64,000 bases of DNA from Promicromonospora soli (GTDB lineage: Bacteria > Actinomycetota > Actinomycetes > Actinomycetales > Cellulomonadaceae): assembly GCF_014653785.1 (NCBI RefSeq), contig NZ_BNAS01000010.1, positions 79,090 through 143,089 of the forward strand, given 5' to 3'. The position numbers and the translations under genes were made by a program. Numbering within the stretch: position 1 is the first letter of the stretch; the number at the start of each line of letters is the position of its first letter. The notes beneath the pieces are model-generated. The model was not told the origin of the DNA, made no database searches, and saw nothing but the letters and a program-made list of their open reading frames with translations. This document shows, piece by piece, positions 52,319-59,950 of this stretch.

Positions 52319-53884
52319 ATGGCACCGTCGTACTCAATAGTGATCCCGACGGTCGGCCGCCCCGAGCTCGGCGCGCTGCTCGCCTCGCTCCGGGCGGCAT
52401 CGACCCAAGGCCCGGAGCCGCTCGACGTCGTGGTGGTCGACGACCGCCCGTTCCCGGCCGGCGCGTCCGGCGAGCACAACCCGCCGCTCGAGCTCGGTCC
52501 CGACCCGGTGGCAGGCGTCCGCACGCTGCGCACCGGCGGGCGCGGCCCCGCCGCCGCACGCAACGCGGGCTGGCGCAGCGTCCGCACGGAGTGGGTGGCT
52601 TTCCTGGACGACGACGTCGTGGTCCCGCAGCTCTGGGCCGTCGCCCTGGCGCAGGACCTGGCCGCCGCCGGCCCGAACGTCGGCGGCGTGCAGGGCAGGA
52701 TCGTGGTGCCCCTGCCGAAGCACCGGCCGCCGACCGATCTAGAACGCAACACGGCCGGGCTGGAGAGCGCGGAGTGGGCGGCCGCCGACATGGCCTACCG
52801 CCGGGCCGCCCTGGTGACGGTGTGCGGCTTCGACGAACGCTTCCCCCGGGCATACCGGGAGGACGCCGACCTGGCCGCGCGCCTGCGCGGGTCGAACTGG
52901 GAGCTCGAGCACGGGATCCGGTTCGTCGAGCACCCCGTCCGGCCCGCCGGGAGCCTGGCGAGCGTGCGCGCCCAGGCCGGGAACGCGGACGACGCGCTGC
53001 TGCACGCCCTGCACGGCCGCCACTGGCGCACGGTCACCGGGGCCGGCCAGGGCCGCCTGCCGTGGCATGTCGCGACGGCGGCGGCCGGCGTGACGGCGCT
53101 CGGCGGTGGCTTGGCCGCAGCCAGCCCCGCCGGACGGGACCGGGGCGCTGTCCGCACGACCGCACTTCTCGCGGGCGCGGCCTGGGCGGGCCTCACCGCC
53201 GGGTTCGCCCGGAAGCGCCTCGCGCCCGGTCCGCAGCGCGGTGACGACGGTTACGGCACCGAGCTGCGGCGCATGGCCGCGACCAGCGTGCTGATCCCGT
53301 TCGCCGCCGTCGCCCACCGCGCGCGAGGCGCCTGGAAGTGGCGGCGGCGGCTCGGCGGGAGCGTGCCGCCCTGGCCGCCACCGGTCAGGGCCGTCCTGTT
53401 CGACCGGGACGGCACCCTGATCCGCGACGTGCCCTACAACGGGGACCCGAGGGCCGTCGAGCCGGTCCCCGGCGCCCGCCGCGTGCTGGACGAGCTACGA
53501 GCCGACGGCCTGCGGGTCGGCGTGGTGTCGAACCAGTCGGCCATCGGCCGCGGTCTGCTGACCACCGCGCAGGTGGACGCCGTTGACGAGCAGGTCCGCC
53601 GGCTGCTGGGCCCGTTCGACACCTGGCAGCGCTGCCCGCACAGCCCCGAGGACGAGTGCACCTGCCGCAAGCCGGAGCCGGGGCTCGTGCTGCGGGCGGC
53701 CGCGGCGCTCGGCGTACTTCCGATCGAGTGCACGGTAGTGGGAGACATCGGCGCCGACATCGGCGCCGCTGTCGCGTCCGGCGCGCGAAGCGTCCTGGTG
53801 CCCACCGAAGTCACCCGCCGTGAGGAGCTGTCCGCCGCTCCCGTGGTGGCCGCCACGCTGGACGAGGCGGTGACCCTGCTATGA
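52319..53884 (+). CDS. GT2 glycosyltransferase fused to GmhB-like HAD phosphatase
   Basis: A 521-residue two-enzyme fusion. The GT2 domain (1-~240) has YSIVIPTVGRPELGALLASL, the acidic pair LDVVVVDD, AARNAGWRS and the DxD-type FLDDDVVVP, then GFDERFPRAYREDADLAARL. A middle part has two hydrophobic segments. The HAD domain (about 355-521) shows FDRDGTLIRDV (nucleophile Asp), VSNQSAIGRG, zinc-binding CPHSPEDECTCRKPEPG and VGDIGADIGAA, all typical of D-glycero-D-manno-heptose-1,7-bisphosphate 7-phosphatase. AGGAGG precedes the ATG. Confidence 0.88.
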   Translation: MAPSYSIVIPTVGRPELGALLASLRAASTQGPEPLDVVVVDDRPFPAGASGEHNPPLELGPDPVAGVRTLRTGGRGPAAARNAGWRSVRTEWVAFLDDDVVVPQLWAVALAQDLAAAGPNVGGVQGRIVVPLPKHRPPTDLERNTAGLESAEWAAADMAYRRAALVTVCGFDERFPRAYREDADLAARLRGSNWELEHGIRFVEHPVRPAGSLASVRAQAGNADDALLHALHGRHWRTVTGAGQGRLPWHVATAAAGVTALGGGLAAASPAGRDRGAVRTTALLAGAAWAGLTAGFARKRLAPGPQRGDDGYGTELRRMAATSVLIPFAAVAHRARGAWKWRRRLGGSVPPWPPPVRAVLFDRDGTLIRDVPYNGDPRAVEPVPGARRVLDELRADGLRVGVVSNQSAIGRGLLTTAQVDAVDEQVRRLLGPFDTWQRCPHSPEDECTCRKPEPGLVLRAAAALGVLPIECTVVGDIGADIGAAVASGARSVLVPTEVTRREELSAAPVVAATLDEAVTLL

Positions 53885-54987
53885 CCGCCGCGACACGACC
53901 TGTCCGGGTGCTCGCCGTCCGGCTCGACAGCGACGGGGACGTGCTCCTGACCGGACCCGCCGTGCGCGCGCTGGCCGCTACGTACGACCAGGTGGACCTC
54001 CTGGTCTCCGGCTCCGGCCTGCAGGCCGCTGACCTGCTGCCGGGCGTCACGGAGATCCTCCGGTTCGACGCGCCGTGGTCGGGCGACGAACCGCCCCGGG
54101 TCTCCCCGGAGGCGGTCCTGGACCTCGTGGCCGGCCTCACCGCGCGCCGATATCAGCTCGCCGTGATCTTCACGTCGTTCCATCAGTCGTCGCTCCCGAT
54201 GGCGCTGCTCGCCCGCCTCGCAGGCGTGGGCCGCATCGTCGGCACGAGCGAGGACAACCCAGGCTCGCTGCTGGACGTGCGGCACCGCCGCGGACCGGGG
54301 CTGCACGAGGTGGAGGCAGCCCTCGACCTCGCCGACCAGGCCGGCGCCCGTCTGCCAGTGGCCGACGACGGGCTGCTCGCTGTCCGCCGGCCGCTGCCCC
54401 GCGTGCCGGCGTCGGCCGCGCGGCCGCTGGGTGTCGAGGGCGCCCTGGGCCAGCGTTCCGTCGTCGTGCACCCGGGGGCCTCCGTGTCCGCCCTTGCGCC
54501 GCTGCCGGAGGACGCCCGTGCCATGGCCGCCCGTCTCGCGCGCGACGGCTGGGACGTGCTCGTGACCGGCTCCGCCGCGGAACGGGACCTCACCGCGTAC
54601 GTGGCGGGCAGCCACGCAACGGACCTGGGCGGCCGTACCGACCTGGGCCAGCTCGCCGCCGTCCTGGAGGCGGCTGCGTGCGTGGTGGTCGGGAACACCG
54701 GCCCGGCGCACCTGGCCGCGGCGGTCGGCACGCCGGTGGTCAGTCTGTTCGCCCCCGTGGTCCCGGCCGACCGGTGGGCGCCCTACGGGGTACCCCGGCT
54801 CGTCCTCGGCGACCAGGGCGCCGCGTGCCGTGGCACGCGGGCCCGCGAGTGCCCGGTGCCGGGTCACCCGTGCCTCGCGTCGGTCACGCCCGACCAGGTG
54901 TCCGACGCCGTCACGCGCCTCACGCGCCTGGCGCCCCGAGCGCCGGCCGAAGCGGGGCAGCCCCGCGGCGAGGGGAGGCCCCGATGA
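53881..54987 (+). CDS. GT9 heptosyltransferase-like protein, first
   Basis: A 368-residue protein with the GT9 GT-B fold: VRVLAVRLDSDGDVLLTGPAVRALAATYDQVDLLVSG at the N-terminus; VVVHPGASVSALAPLPEDARAMAARLARDGWDVLVTGS, then GNTGPAHLAAAVGTPVVSLFAPVVP in the C-terminal domain. The usual heptosyl donor is ADP-heptose; in an actinomycete a cell-wall or glycoconjugate heptose is inferred. Starts by ATGA overlap with the GT2-HAD gene. Confidence 0.85.
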   Translation: MTAATRPVRVLAVRLDSDGDVLLTGPAVRALAATYDQVDLLVSGSGLQAADLLPGVTEILRFDAPWSGDEPPRVSPEAVLDLVAGLTARRYQLAVIFTSFHQSSLPMALLARLAGVGRIVGTSEDNPGSLLDVRHRRGPGLHEVEAALDLADQAGARLPVADDGLLAVRRPLPRVPASAARPLGVEGALGQRSVVVHPGASVSALAPLPEDARAMAARLARDGWDVLVTGSAAERDLTAYVAGSHATDLGGRTDLGQLAAVLEAAACVVVGNTGPAHLAAAVGTPVVSLFAPVVPADRWAPYGVPRLVLGDQGAACRGTRARECPVPGHPCLASVTPDQVSDAVTRLTRLAPRAPAEAGQPRGEGRPR

Positions 54988-55096
54988 GGATCGTGCTCTG
55001 GCACGTCCACGGGTCGTGGACCACCGCCCTGCTCGTCATGGCCTCGGGCGAGGCGTCGTGGCCATGATCGAGCACATCGCCTGGAGCCGGCCATGA
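54984..55096 (+). pseudogene. Gutted glycosyltransferase remnant
   Basis: The first 16 codons read MRIVLWHVHGSWTTAL, the start of a family of actinobacterial glycosyltransferases, and then the frame is lost and stops at 55067. In another frame GVVAMIEHIAWSRP ends with a stop overlapping the next gene's ATG (ATGA), looking like the original C-terminus. So an out-of-frame internal deletion seems to have removed nearly the whole gene while leaving both ends. Confidence 0.55.
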
Positions 55097-56226
55097 CCGT
55101 CCTCGTGCTGCGTGCGCTGGGGCTGGGCGACACCCTGACCGGCGTGGCCGCGCTCCGCGGGGTGCGACGGGCATGGCCCGGGCACCGGGTGGTGCTCGCC
55201 GCGCCCGCGACCCTCGGCCAGTGGCTGGCCGATCTCGGGGTCGTCGACGCCGTGCTACCGACGCAAGGGCTGATTCGGCTCCCCTGGCCGTGGGCCGGGC
55301 CCGGCGGCGCGCAGGACGCGCCTGGATGCCTCGCGGTGAACCTGCACGGCCGCGGGCCTGAGAGCCACCGGATCCTGCTGGCCACCCGGCCGGACGCCCT
55401 GATCGCCTACGACAATTCCGAGGTCGGCCACATCGGACCCGACTGGGACGACGCCGAGCACGAGGTGCTGCGCTGGTGCCGGCTCGTCCGGAGCGTTGGC
55501 GGCCCCTGCGAGCCCGACGATCTTCGCCTCGGCCCGCCGGACCCGCCGGGCGGGCGGGGCAGTCAGGAGCCGGGGCAAGCTCAGTCCGACGGGTGGGCAC
55601 AGAAGGGCGGGCGGGCACGGATGGGCGGGCGGGCAGATGTCATAGTCCACCCCGGGGCAGCCGCCAATGCCCGCCGCTGGCCTGCCTCCCGGTGGGCCGC
55701 CGTCGTCACCGCCCTCACGGAGTGGGGCCACAGCGTCACCCTGACCGGATCACCGGCCGAGCGGGGCCTCTGCGCCCGGGTACGGCTGCAGGCCGTTACC
55801 CACGGCGCGGGTGCGGTACGCGATCTCTCGGGAGAGCTCGCCGTACCGGCCCTCGCCGAAATCGTGGCCACGGCCCGGCTCCTCGTCAGCACCGATACCG
55901 GCGTCGCTCACCTCGCCACCGCGTACGGCACGCCCTCCGTCACGCTGTTCGGGCCTACCCCGCCCGAGCTCTGGGGTCCGGCGATCGACCGGGACCGGCA
56001 CCTGGTCATCTGGCACGACGAGCCCGGCACACCGCCGCGTGACCCGAACGCCGACCGCCTGGACCCAGCCCTCGCCAGGGTGCCGGCCGAGGACGTGGTC
56101 GCCGCGTGCGAGTCGGCGCTCATGCCGCTCCCCGCGACCCCGCGCGGAACCATGACACCGTCCAAGCCAAGCCATCCGACGACGAGAGCTGAGGTTTCCA
56201 GCCCAGCTCCGTCCTGGCCAGTGTGA
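55093..56226 (+). CDS. GT9 heptosyltransferase-like protein, second
   Basis: A 377-residue GT9 protein: VLVLRALGLGDTLTGVAALRGVRRAWPGH and VIVHPGAAANARRWPASRWAAVVTALTEWGHSVTLTGSPAE, then VSTDTGVAHLATAYGTPSVTLFGPTPPELWGP. A Gly/Gln/Arg insert of ~25 residues near 175 (GSQEPGQAQSDGWAQKGGRA) is coded by GC-rich short repeats. The C-terminus is low complexity. Probably adds a sugar next to the first GT9 enzyme's product. Confidence 0.85.
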   Translation: MTVLVLRALGLGDTLTGVAALRGVRRAWPGHRVVLAAPATLGQWLADLGVVDAVLPTQGLIRLPWPWAGPGGAQDAPGCLAVNLHGRGPESHRILLATRPDALIAYDNSEVGHIGPDWDDAEHEVLRWCRLVRSVGGPCEPDDLRLGPPDPPGGRGSQEPGQAQSDGWAQKGGRARMGGRADVIVHPGAAANARRWPASRWAAVVTALTEWGHSVTLTGSPAERGLCARVRLQAVTHGAGAVRDLSGELAVPALAEIVATARLLVSTDTGVAHLATAYGTPSVTLFGPTPPELWGPAIDRDRHLVIWHDEPGTPPRDPNADRLDPALARVPAEDVVAACESALMPLPATPRGTMTPSKPSHPTTRAEVSSPAPSWPV

Positions 56227-56256
56227 TGTCGGGCTGGGGCATGACACCCTGGTGCC

Positions 56257-56727
56257 GTGAGCTTCACGCACCTGGACGACCGCGGCCAAGCCCGCATGGT
56301 CGACGTCACCGCCAAGCAGCCGACCATCCGCTCCGCGACGGCGTCGGGCATGGTCCGTTGCGGTCCCGCCGTCGTGCAGGCGCTGCGCGACGGCGCCGTG
56401 CCCAAGGGGGACGTGCTGGCGGTGGCGCGTATCGCCGGCATCGCCGCGGCCAAGAAGACGCCGGACCTGCTGCCGCTGGCTCACGTGATCGGCGTGCACG
56501 GCGCAGCCGTGGACCTCGAGGTGTCCGACGACGGCGTGGCCATCACGGCGACCGTCCGCACGGCCGACCGCACGGGCGTCGAGATGGAGGCTCTCACGGC
56601 TGTGGCCGTCGCGGGCCTCGCCGTGGTCGACATGGTCAAGGGCCTGGACAAGTCCGTCTCGCTCGCGGACGTGCGCCTGGAGCGGAAGACGGGCGGCAAG
56701 TCGGGCGACTGGGTGCGCGCGGAATGA
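56257..56727 (+). CDS. moaC: Cyclic pyranopterin monophosphate synthase
   Basis: A 156-residue molybdopterin-pathway enzyme that turns 3',8-cyclo-GTP into cPMP. Motifs: MVDVTAKQPTIRSATASG, KGDVLAVARIAGIAAAKKTPDLLPLAHV and GVEMEALTAVAVAGLAVVDMVKGLDK, the canonical MoaC signature. The GTG start lies 30 bp after the GT9 gene, so readthrough is possible. Overlaps moaD. Confidence 0.95.
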   Translation: MSFTHLDDRGQARMVDVTAKQPTIRSATASGMVRCGPAVVQALRDGAVPKGDVLAVARIAGIAAAKKTPDLLPLAHVIGVHGAAVDLEVSDDGVAITATVRTADRTGVEMEALTAVAVAGLAVVDMVKGLDKSVSLADVRLERKTGGKSGDWVRAE

Positions 56728-56963
56728 TCACCGTCCGCTACTTCGCGGGTGCCCGGGAGGCGGCCGGCCTCACCACGGAACAGCTTGGCGGCCCGACGTC
56801 GGTAGCCGCCCTGCGCAGCACCCTCACCGCTGCCCACCCGGGCCTGGGCGCCGTGCTGCCGAAGTGTGCCCTGCTGGTCGCGGGCGCCCGCACGACGGAG
56901 GACGAGGCGGAGATCCCGGACGGCGTCACGATAGACGTGCTCCCCCCCTTCGCGGGCGGCTAA
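56724..56963 (+). CDS. moaD: Molybdopterin synthase small subunit
   Basis: A 79-residue ubiquitin-fold sulfur carrier with the required C-terminal Gly-Gly (VLPPFAGG). MITVRYFAGAREAAG is a typical MoaD start. Its ATG overlaps the moaC stop (ATGA). MoaE was not found in the window. Confidence 0.92.
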   Translation: MITVRYFAGAREAAGLTTEQLGGPTSVAALRSTLTAAHPGLGAVLPKCALLVAGARTTEDEAEIPDGVTIDVLPPFAGG

Positions 56964-56969
56964 CCCCAC

Positions 56970-57034
56970 TTGTTGTGGGCGCGATCGTTGCGCCTAGAAC
57001 GGGCAGGTTGCCGCAACGATCACGCCCACAACCA
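56970..57034. repeat. Intergenic hairpin element, copy 4 of 4
   Basis: 23-bp arms with small mismatches around loop CCTAGAACGGGCAGGTTGC. It lies between the convergent stops of moaD and mog, starting 6 nt past the moaD stop. Confidence 0.92.
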
Positions 57035-57045
57035 ACGGTGCGGGG

Positions 57046-57543
57046 TCAGTGGTCGCCGCCGTCGAGCTGCGACCGCACGTGCCGCCAGAGGTTGAGCACC
57101 ACCTCGAGCCCGTCCCGGACACCACCGGACGACCCCGGCAGGTTCACCACGAGCGCGCGCGTCCCGTCCGAGGCACTGGCCACGCCCGCCAGCCCGCGGG
57201 AGAGCGCGGCGGCGGGCACCCCCGCACCGGTGCCGCGCTGGCGGACTGCCTCAGCGATCCCCGGGACCTCGTAATCGAGCACCTCGCGCGTGCCCTCGGG
57301 TGTGAGGTCGCGCGGCGTGATCCCCGTTCCGCCGGTGGTGAAGACCAGCCGGGCGCCGTCGTCGAGCGCGGTCCGCAGCACGTCGCGGACCGGCTCGACG
57401 CCGTCGGGCACCAGGTGGGTGGCCACGTCGGTGAGGCCGGCCTGCCGCAGGATCCACACGGCCGTCGGGCCGGACCGGTCCTCGGCCTCACCGCGTGCGC
57501 AACGGTCGGAGACGGTGATCACCGCTACCCGGTCGGACGTCAT
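57046..57543 (-). CDS. mog: MogA/MoaB-family molybdenum cofactor protein
   Basis: A 165-residue protein adenylating molybdopterin. Motifs: VITVSDRCARGEAEDRSGP, LVFTTGGTGITPRDLTPEGT and NLPGSSGGVRDGLEVVL. Its ATG overlaps the TSUP stop (ATGA), so it is coupled to that membrane protein. MogA versus MoaB cannot be told by eye. Confidence 0.9.
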   Translation of the reverse strand: MTSDRVAVITVSDRCARGEAEDRSGPTAVWILRQAGLTDVATHLVPDGVEPVRDVLRTALDDGARLVFTTGGTGITPRDLTPEGTREVLDYEVPGIAEAVRQRGTGAGVPAAALSRGLAGVASASDGTRALVVNLPGSSGGVRDGLEVVLNLWRHVRSQLDGGDH

Positions 57544-58475
57544 GCCGACACGCTATCGGCCTCCGGCTCCTTGGACGTGGTCTCGGACTCCAGGAGCTGC
57601 GCGGCCTCGGCGGCCTTGGCCCGGCGGTACGCGCGCACCGACCACGCCACGGCGGCGGCCCAGACGACCCAGATCACCACGTACACGGCGGTCTTCACGG
57701 GGTCGGTGGCGGCGATCCAGTCGCTGCTGAGCAGCGTGCGCGAGTTCGTGAGGACGATGACGCCGCCCACGAGCGACCCAAGGACGCGCGGCGGCACGAG
57801 CCGCACCAGCCAGGCGGCGATCGGCGCGGCGATCAGGCCACCGATGAGCAGGGCCAGCACCCAGGTGAAGTCGATCCCCTCACCGCTGAGGCCGACGAAG
57901 AAGCCGATGCTGGCCGCGATGGCGACGAAGAACTCGCTGGTGTCGATCGAGCCGATCACCTTGCGCGGCTCCAGGCGGCCGCTCGCCAGGATCGCGGGCG
58001 TGCCCACGGGGCCCCAGCCACCACCGCCGGTGGCGTCCATGAAGCCGGCAACCAGGCCGAGCGGGGTGAGGAAACGACGGCGCAGCGGCTTGTCCGAGCG
58101 CGCGGGCAGGCCCTGCAGCGTGAAGCGGAGCAGCACGTAGATGCCCAGCCCCAGCAGGATCAGCGACATCACCGGCTTGGCGATCTCGGTCGAGAGCGAC
58201 GACAGGAACGTCGCACCGGCGAACGCACCGATCGCACCGGGGATGCCGATGCGGGCCACGACCTTCCAGTCCACGTTGCCGAAGCGCCAGTGCGCTGCGC
58301 CGGACGCGAGGGTGGTGCCGATTTCGGCGAGGTGCACGGTGGCCGACGCCGCGGCGGGGTTGGTGCCGATAGCGAGCAGCAGCGTGGTGGAGGTGACGCC
58401 GTAGGCCATGCCCAGACTGCCGTCCACCAGCTGGGCGCCGATGCCGACGAGGGCCAGCAGTATCAGGGTTCTCAT
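57540..58475 (-). CDS. TSUP-family (TauE/SafE) membrane transporter
   Basis: A 311-residue protein with about eight helices and two TSUP halves: LVDGSLGMAYGVTSTTLLLAIGTNPAAASATVHLAEIGTTLASG and LVAGFMDATGGGGWGPVGTPAILASGRLEPRKVIGSID. Family members move sulfite, sulfoacetate, thiosulfate or other sulfur compounds. It lies downstream of an Rrf2 regulator and overlaps mog, so a sulfur or Mo-cofactor link is inferred. The C-terminus is cytoplasmic and charged. Confidence 0.9.
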   Translation of the reverse strand: MRTLILLALVGIGAQLVDGSLGMAYGVTSTTLLLAIGTNPAAASATVHLAEIGTTLASGAAHWRFGNVDWKVVARIGIPGAIGAFAGATFLSSLSTEIAKPVMSLILLGLGIYVLLRFTLQGLPARSDKPLRRRFLTPLGLVAGFMDATGGGGWGPVGTPAILASGRLEPRKVIGSIDTSEFFVAIAASIGFFVGLSGEGIDFTWVLALLIGGLIAAPIAAWLVRLVPPRVLGSLVGGVIVLTNSRTLLSSDWIAATDPVKTAVYVVIWVVWAAAVAWSVRAYRRAKAAEAAQLLESETTSKEPEADSVSA

Positions 58476-58577
58476 GGTCTTCGTGACCTTCCGGGTCCGG
58501 GAACTACAGCACAGCCACACAGAAGGGCCTGCGACCAAGGTAACCATCTAACCCGGTCGGAAACAACGAGCATCTCA

Positions 58578-58600
58578 AGCATCGGATAAATCCGCATGCT
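58578..58600. promoter_or_regulatory. Dyad upstream of the TSUP gene
   Basis: Arms AGCATCGGAT and ATCCGCATGCT form an inverted repeat with one bulge around AA, between the Rrf2 stop and TSUP start. It is a candidate operator of the adjacent Rrf2 regulator. The rest of the 167-bp gap holds nothing obvious. Confidence 0.5.
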
Positions 58601-58642
58601 GAAGGGGTGAAACCTCCCTGATTCTTTGGAATTCGACCCGGC

Positions 58643-59101
58643 TCAGGAGTTGGACCAGGCCGACTCGCCCTGGGTCAGCGCCCGGACATCCTCCGGCAGC
58701 TTGCCCGCCACCAGGTCGGCGAGGGAGACCGCCTCCAGCACCGCGCGCACGTTGGCCCGCAGCGCCACCCACACGTGCAGGAGCGGTGCGGCCGCACCCT
58801 GGAACTCCAGGTCGGACGGTCGGTTGCCGCGGACGAAGACCAGCGGCCCGTCCACGGCCCGAACGACGTCGGCGATCGTGATCGTCGAGGCCGGCCGTGC
58901 CAGCCGGTAGCCGCCGCCCGCGCCACGGTGGCTCGTGACCAGACCGTCGCGGCGCAGATCGCTCAGGATTCCCTCGAGGAAGCGGTGCGGGATGTCCTGC
59001 GCCCGGGCCAGGGCCTCGGCGCGGACAGGCCCGTCCTGGTCGGCGGCCGCCAGCTCGGCGGCTGCCCGGACGGCGTAGTCGGCTCGTGCGGAGATCCTCA
59101 T
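58643..59101 (-). CDS. Rrf2-family regulator without the cysteine cluster
   Basis: A 152-residue regulator: MRISARADYAVRAAAELAAADQDGPV, RAQDIPHRFLEGILSDLRRDGLVTSHRGAGGGYRLARPASTITIADVVRAVDGPLVFVRG. The three cysteines that hold an iron-sulfur cluster in IscR/NsrR are absent, so it resembles CysR/CymR-like or redox-independent members. Probably regulates the TSUP-mog genes. ATG 59101. Confidence 0.9.
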   Translation of the reverse strand: MRISARADYAVRAAAELAAADQDGPVRAEALARAQDIPHRFLEGILSDLRRDGLVTSHRGAGGGYRLARPASTITIADVVRAVDGPLVFVRGNRPSDLEFQGAAAPLLHVWVALRANVRAVLEAVSLADLVAGKLPEDVRALTQGESAWSNS

Positions 59102-59155
59102 GGACTCATTCTCTCCTGTACGTCGCGCACAGTACGCCGGGATAGCCTCGGCACC

Positions 59156-59950
59156 GTGTCGACTCTTGTGACCTTACTCGCCGCCGCCCGGAGCGGGGCG
59201 CTCGCCCGCGGCCTCGCTGCGAGCGCGGCGCTCGGGGTGGTTGGTGCGGTCCTGGCGGGGTGCGGGCCGGCGTCGGGCAGCGAGACGCTGACGGTGCTGG
59301 CCGCCGCCTCGCTGCGCGAGCCGTTCGCCGCGCTCGAGACGACCTTCGAGGAGGAGCACCCGGGCATCGACGTGACGCTGTCGTTCGGCGGGTCCTCCGA
59401 CCTCGCCGACCAGATCGAGGCGGGCGCCCCCGCCGACGTCGTCGCCACCGCGGACGAGACCACGATGGCCCGCCTGTCTGACGCAGGCCTGGTCGCCGCA
59501 CCCACCCTCTTCGCCACGAACGTGCTCACGATAGTGGTGCCGACCGGCAACCCCGGGGACGTCCGGAGCCTGGCTGACCTGGGACGACGCGATGTCGACG
59601 TGGTGCTCTGCGCACCAGAGGTTCCGTGCGGCCGGGCTGCCGCCGCGGTGGCGGACGGCGCCGGCGTCGCCCCGCACACCGTGAGCGAGGAGCCGAGCGT
59701 GACGGACGTGCTGGCCAAGATAGCCCTCGGCGAGGCCGACGCCGGCCTCGTCTACGTCACCGACGCCGCCACCCAGCCCGACGACGTCAAGACCATCCCC
59801 ACCCCCGAGGCCGCCGACGTCGTCAACCGGTACCCCGTCGCGGCGCTCTCCGAAGCGCCGTCACCCGACCTGGCCGACGAGTGGATAGCCCTCGTCACCG
59901 GCGAAGAGGGCCGGTCGGCGCTGTCGGAGGCGGGGTTCGGCGCGCCGTGA
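59156..59950 (+). CDS. modA: Molybdate-binding lipoprotein
   Basis: A 264-residue binding protein with lipobox VLAGC. The ModA pattern is clear: LTVLAAASLREPFAALETTFEEEHPGIDVTLSFGGSSDLADQIEAGAPADVVATAD, and EADAGLVYVTDAA. GTG 59156 is near a possible -10 (GATAGCCT), with little Shine-Dalgarno, so leaderless translation is possible. Divergent from Rrf2; the modBC start overlaps its stop. Confidence 0.93.
   Translation: MSTLVTLLAAARSGALARGLAASAALGVVGAVLAGCGPASGSETLTVLAAASLREPFAALETTFEEEHPGIDVTLSFGGSSDLADQIEAGAPADVVATADETTMARLSDAGLVAAPTLFATNVLTIVVPTGNPGDVRSLADLGRRDVDVVLCAPEVPCGRAAAAVADGAGVAPHTVSEEPSVTDVLAKIALGEADAGLVYVTDAATQPDDVKTIPTPEAADVVNRYPVAALSEAPSPDLADEWIALVTGEEGRSALSEAGFGAP

Noticed and set aside
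24535..57034. Treating the four hairpin elements as insertion sequences
   Set aside because: They are only ~65-69 bp, code for nothing and show no target-site duplications by eye.
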